Assembly: GCA_022448665.1 (NCBI GenBank)
Contig: JAKUUO010000018.1
Span: forward strand, 9,487-27,307
DNA: 17,821 nucleotides
Direction of reading: 5' to 3'
Source: Candidatus Thalassarchaeum betae
GTDB lineage: Archaea; Thermoplasmatota; Poseidoniia; Poseidoniales; Thalassarchaeaceae
The position numbers and the translations under genes are program-made. The notes under the pieces were generated by a model, which worked only from the letters and a program-made list of their open reading frames with translations, did not search any database and was not told the origin of the DNA. This document shows positions 15,626-17,821 of the stretch, in pieces (position 1 is the stretch's first letter; each line of letters opens with the position of its first letter).

Positions 15626-15958
15626 TGGGCGCGTCCTCGGTGGACGCTCGTCACCAAAAGTGCAAGTTCACCGATCTCCTCCGCCCCGCTATCCCAAGGC
15701 ATCCAGCATCCCCGGTCGGGTTGCTCGCTTCCGCGCCTGACCTGGTTCCCGGGCGTGAGACATTCCTCGCTTCCCTCCGGAAGCAGTTTCCGCCAACCTG
15801 GATCTCTTGGGGGCGAGGCATCGACGTCAACCGGTGGAACACCAATGGCTCGTCTGCGCCGCCCTCGGACTTCGGGTCTCCATTTCCGACGATTTGAGAA
15901 TAACAGAGCACGTCAACTCTCCCCCTAGCCCGACTATCGCGAGAAATCGACCCATATC
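15623..15958 (-). ncRNA. ffs: Archaeal signal recognition particle RNA (7S RNA)
   Basis: RNA scaffold of SRP, which targets nascent membrane and secreted proteins. Read on the minus strand, helix 8 (15746-15719) is ACCAGGTCAGG, then CGC-GGAA-GCG, then AGCAACC, closely matching the universal Ffh/SRP54-binding hairpin. Helix 6 (15784-15769) is GCTTCC-GGAG-GGAAGC, a GNAR tetraloop as needed by SRP19. The Alu domain starts with GGGCTAGG (15931-15924); GGGCU pairs with AGUCC (15871-15867) as helix 2, and TGTTATTC stands at the conserved UGUAA-type U-turn. Helix 5 is supported by CCUCGCCCC/GGGGCGGAGG and UUCCACCG/CGGUGAA. Helix 1 joins the ends: UGGGU/GCCCA and UUCUCG/CGAGGA. Helices 1 and 6 are archaeal features. 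Ends are estimated to within a few bases; the 3' end touches the EVE stop codon. This RNA fills the only long gap between protein genes. Confidence 0.93.
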
Positions 15959-15981
15959 AACGAATCGCTGGGCCGGAGACT

Positions 15982-15991
15982 GGTTTTGATC
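15982..15991 (-). promoter_or_regulatory. Probable TATA box of the SRP RNA gene
   Basis: On the minus strand GATCAAAACC follows immediately after the ccmE stop codon and lies about 26 bp before the inferred RNA 5' end near 15958-15960. The position agrees with the 5' end set independently by helix 1 pairing. By-eye match. Confidence 0.45.
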
Positions 15992-15992
15992 C

Positions 15993-16370
15993 CTATTCAG
16001 TGTACTTCGAAGGACAACCAGTCTGAATTTCACGGGCTTTGAGTAGCCATCCGTCAGCGGTGTTAATCAGATTGCCCTTGACCGCTATCGTGTGCCCTTC
16101 TTCAAAGCCATCGGGGATGGCAACACCGGAGAAGTCGATGTTTAGTGTGTGAGACGACCCAGCAAGCTCGAACGAGGAGGAATCGGAATCGAGCGAGTCG
16201 ATTACAACTTGGCCACGAAGATGCACGCCCCCTTCATGCGAAAGAGGAGATGACATGACCTCATCAACGGAATACTGCGTCTCTGGTTCGATGCTCAGGA
16301 ACATCAGTGTAACCAGCCCGGCCAGTGCGACGCCGACTAACGCCATACGCGTGACTCTGGTGCCTGCCAT
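15993..16370 (-). CDS. ccmE: CcmE, cytochrome c maturation heme chaperone (CxxxY type)
   Basis: 125 aa. A basic N-terminus and one membrane helix (about 10-27) are followed by an OB-fold domain outside the membrane: HLRGQVVIDSL (50-60), LNIDFSGVAIPDGFEEGHTIAVKGNL (76-101) and LLKAREIQTG (109-118). In CcmE the heme is carried covalently near the C-terminus. The usual bacterial HxxxY is replaced here by C119-P-S-K-Y123, the CxxxY variant known from archaea and some sulfate reducers. The protein stops two residues after the Tyr, so the flexible C-terminal tail of bacterial CcmE is missing. ATG 16370 has a strong Shine-Dalgarno GGAGGTG. It lies 45 bp downstream of pyrD on the same strand; no other ccm gene is in the window. 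OB-fold similarity is short, but the motif makes the call good. Confidence 0.85.
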   Translation of the reverse strand: MAGTRVTRMALVGVALAGLVTLMFLSIEPETQYSVDEVMSSPLSHEGGVHLRGQVVIDSLDSDSSSFELAGSSHTLNIDFSGVAIPDGFEEGHTIAVKGNLINTADGWLLKAREIQTGCPSKYTE

Positions 16371-16375
16371 GCTCG

Positions 16376-16382
16376 CACCTCC
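16376..16382 (-). promoter_or_regulatory. Shine-Dalgarno site of ccmE
   Basis: On the minus strand GGAGGTG, complementary to the archaeal 16S rRNA tail, ends 5 bases before ATG 16370. It is the strongest ribosome-binding site in the window and fixes the ccmE start, consistent with translation from an internal position in a pyrD-ccmE transcript. Confidence 0.65.
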
Positions 16383-16415
16383 ATTCGGGTATTGATGAGG
16401 GTTTTCACTGACGAG

Positions 16416-17519
16416 TCAGGGATTGCCATAGCCAACCGCCTCTTCGATACCCAGGAAACCGTTGTCTCGAATCTTTCTCCTCAGCCCCTTGACTATGCGG
16501 GGCACTACTGAAGGACCCTTGAACACCAAAGCCGAGTACAACTGTAGCAGCGAAGCCCCAGATGTCATCGCCTCCCAAGCGGTGGCAGCCGAATCTATCC
16601 CTCCGACCCCGACGATCGGAACCTCTGAGCCGGCCTCCTCATAGAGAAGCCTGATGACTTCCACCGAACGCGATTGGAGTGGCCTACCAGAGAGACCTCC
16701 GGGTTCGGCGAAGACGCCTCGTGATCGCGTATTAGAAGGGACTGGGCGATGAAGGGTGGTGTTGGTGGCAACGAAGCCGTCGATGCCCCGTCTCAGCGCC
16801 ATCTGAGCCGAAGCGAGAATCTCGTCGTCGGAGCCATCGGGGGAAAGTTTCAGCAAGAGCGGTTTGCCACCGCCTTTTCTCTCAGCTACCTTGCCACACT
16901 CTGACAGAATTGAGGACAGGTGGTCAACCTCCTGTAGCTCCCTGAGGCCAGGGGTGTTGGGTGAGGAGACATTGAGGACGAAAATATCAGCGTGATTCCA
17001 CAGGATGTCCAATGTCTGTGAGTAGTCGCTGGGTGCGCTTTCATTAGGGGTCTTCTTAGAGCGGCCTATGTTAGCCGCAACAGGGACTTTAGGCCACTTG
17101 CCGGAGGATCGGCGAGATATCAGGCTGTCTCTAACGGCCGAAGCCCCTGGGTTGTTGAAACCCATCCTGTTTACCAACGCATTCTCAGACTCAGCCCTGA
17201 ACATCCTAGGTTTAGGATTGCCATCCTGCGGGAATCTGGTCACTCCACCATACTCAAGCCAAGAGAATCCTAATGCAGGCCAAGCAGAAAGTGCCTCTGC
17301 ACCCTTGTCGAACCCGGCTGCTAGGCCCAATGGGTGGTGGAAAAGCCGTCCAAAGACATGAATTGGGAGTTCTGGAGCATGATACAATGAACTGAGGAGT
17401 CGCTGACCACCAGAACTCTGCCCGAATGTCGACAGGCCTCTGATAGTCAAATCATGTGCCTTCTCGGAGTCTACAAAGCGGAGGAAAGGCCGTGCGAACA
17501 AGGAATACGGCAATCCCAT
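16416..17519 (-). CDS. pyrD: Dihydroorotate dehydrogenase, class 2 (quinone-dependent)
   Basis: FMN enzyme of pyrimidine synthesis that oxidises dihydroorotate to orotate. With ATG 17519 it has 367 aa (residues numbered from there). The N-terminal amphipathic part LFARPFLRFVDSEKAHDLTI (about 7-26) is the quinone-access domain typical of class 2 enzymes. Further blocks are LAAGFDKGAEA (66-76), NRMGFNNPGA (117-126), NVSSPNTPGLRELQ (183-196; Ser186 is the class 2 catalytic base, where class 1 has Cys), LLLKLSPD (221-228), GVGGI (304-308) and QLYSALVFKGP (326-336). Class 2 enzymes pass electrons to the membrane quinone pool. An in-frame TTG at 17549 adds 10 residues, but ATG 17519 matches the family N-terminus and has an AT-rich box upstream. 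It is followed by ccmE. Confidence 0.95.
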   Translation of the reverse strand: MGLPYSLFARPFLRFVDSEKAHDLTIRGLSTFGQSSGGQRLLSSLYHAPELPIHVFGRLFHHPLGLAAGFDKGAEALSAWPALGFSWLEYGGVTRFPQDGNPKPRMFRAESENALVNRMGFNNPGASAVRDSLISRRSSGKWPKVPVAANIGRSKKTPNESAPSDYSQTLDILWNHADIFVLNVSSPNTPGLRELQEVDHLSSILSECGKVAERKGGGKPLLLKLSPDGSDDEILASAQMALRRGIDGFVATNTTLHRPVPSNTRSRGVFAEPGGLSGRPLQSRSVEVIRLLYEEAGSEVPIVGVGGIDSAATAWEAMTSGASLLQLYSALVFKGPSVVPRIVKGLRRKIRDNGFLGIEEAVGYGNP

Positions 17520-17538
17520 TACCTGAGGCTGCCGTACG

Positions 17539-17548
17539 GTATTCTTCA
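17539..17548. promoter_or_regulatory. AT box in the divergent pyrD / right-edge gene gap
   Basis: GGTATTCTTC (GAAGAATACC on the minus strand) is centred about 24 bp before the pyrD ATG and about 30 bp before ATG 17573. It is the only AT-rich stretch in the 53-bp gap, so it may be the TATA element for one or both genes. Confidence 0.3.
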
Positions 17549-17572
17549 AGCGTTACGCACCATCGTGGCCCC

Positions 17573-17821
17573 ATGAGCCCATCAAAGCAGGGTGCTGCCA
17601 TCAGCGAACTCGCCCGCAGAACACTCAGGTCCAGTGGAGTCACTGTTCGGACCAAGGGCGTTGAAAGGCTCCGTATCGATTCCTTGTCGGTATTGATTTC
17701 CGACCTAGCGCCAGCTGTAATATCCGGGGCTATCGCAGAGGAGACCGGTGAGGGAGCCATTGCAATCGTCCTTGAAGGCGAACCAGGGGGATTCATCGGT
17801 GGCCCCGAACCTCGAACCTTA
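17573..17821 (+). CDS. Unrecognised protein, 3' end outside the window
   Basis: 83 codons are open from ATG 17573 to the last base with no stop. The visible part begins MSPSKQGAAISELARRTLRS and is a charged, probably helical N-terminus (about 8-35), followed by a hydrophobic helix-like stretch (LSVLISDLAPAVISGAIAEET, about 39-59) and a short beta-like segment (AIAIVLEGEPGGFIGGPEP, about 63-81). I do not recognise the family. It is divergent from pyrD with a 53-bp gap and an AT box at 17539-17548. The codon pattern and the absence of stops in this frame, set against the antisense frame that merely extends the pyrD upstream region, make it the better coding candidate. It could be a small DNA-binding or regulatory protein, but nothing in the sequence proves this. 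Confidence 0.55.
   Translation, partial: MSPSKQGAAISELARRTLRSSGVTVRTKGVERLRIDSLSVLISDLAPAVISGAIAEETGEGAIAIVLEGEPGGFIGGPEPRTL

Noticed and set aside
15589..15911. ORFs of about 102 aa (+, 15589-15897) and 86 aa (-, 15651-15911) in the gap after the EVE gene
   Set aside because: They lie on the SRP RNA structure, show no protein motif, and their conserved bases are explained by RNA helices 1-8.
17452..17796. 114-aa minus-strand ORF overlapping the pyrD start
   Set aside because: It overlaps the pyrD N-terminus in another frame and lies opposite the better plus-strand gene start at 17573.

Overview
The window reads as a dense archaeal chromosome segment, most likely from a planktonic euryarchaeon of the Thermoplasmata side such as Marine Group II (Poseidoniales). 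The archaeal call rests on four things: a full archaeal-type SRP RNA gene (Alu and S domains with helices 1, 2, 5, 6 and 8) on the minus strand; a valyl-tRNA synthetase with the archaeal form of the editing-site motif; a CcmE of the CxxxY type; and TATA-like boxes about 22-31 bp ahead of several start codons, mixed with a few good Shine-Dalgarno sites. The lineage below 'archaeon' is an inference. No mobile element, CRISPR array, tRNA or rRNA was seen.

Layout. 1-1221 (+): C-terminal part of a TPR protein. 1218-4361 (-): an fdhD -> formate-dehydrogenase-like molybdopterin oxidoreductase operon that ends by sharing a CTAG with the TPR gene. 4452-5759 (+): an A-type Fe-S carrier followed by a YgfZ/IBA57-type protein. 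5751-7484 (-): a Mn-type superoxide dismutase followed by an unrecognised six-helix membrane protein. 7545-9555 (+): a SerA-like dehydrogenase and an extended SDR. 9559-12093 (-): valS. 12193-15625 (+): an RND/MMPL exporter and an EVE-domain protein. 15623-17519 (-): pyrD, ccmE and the SRP RNA gene. 17573 to the end (+): the start of an unrecognised gene.

How it fits together. Several genes share a redox and metal-cofactor theme: Fe-S carrier plus YgfZ, a molybdenum/Fe-S oxidoreductase with its sulfur-transfer maturase FdhD, SOD, a c-type cytochrome heme chaperone and a quinone-type dihydroorotate dehydrogenase. Others are housekeeping (valS, SRP RNA, serA). Gene pairs alternate strand and are packed to overlap or within a few bases at most convergent ends. 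The one long gap between protein genes (15626-15992) is filled by the SRP RNA. I see no clear new multigene system. The least explained items are the six-helix protein behind SOD, the exporter with two calcium-type Asp loops, and the partial gene at the right edge.
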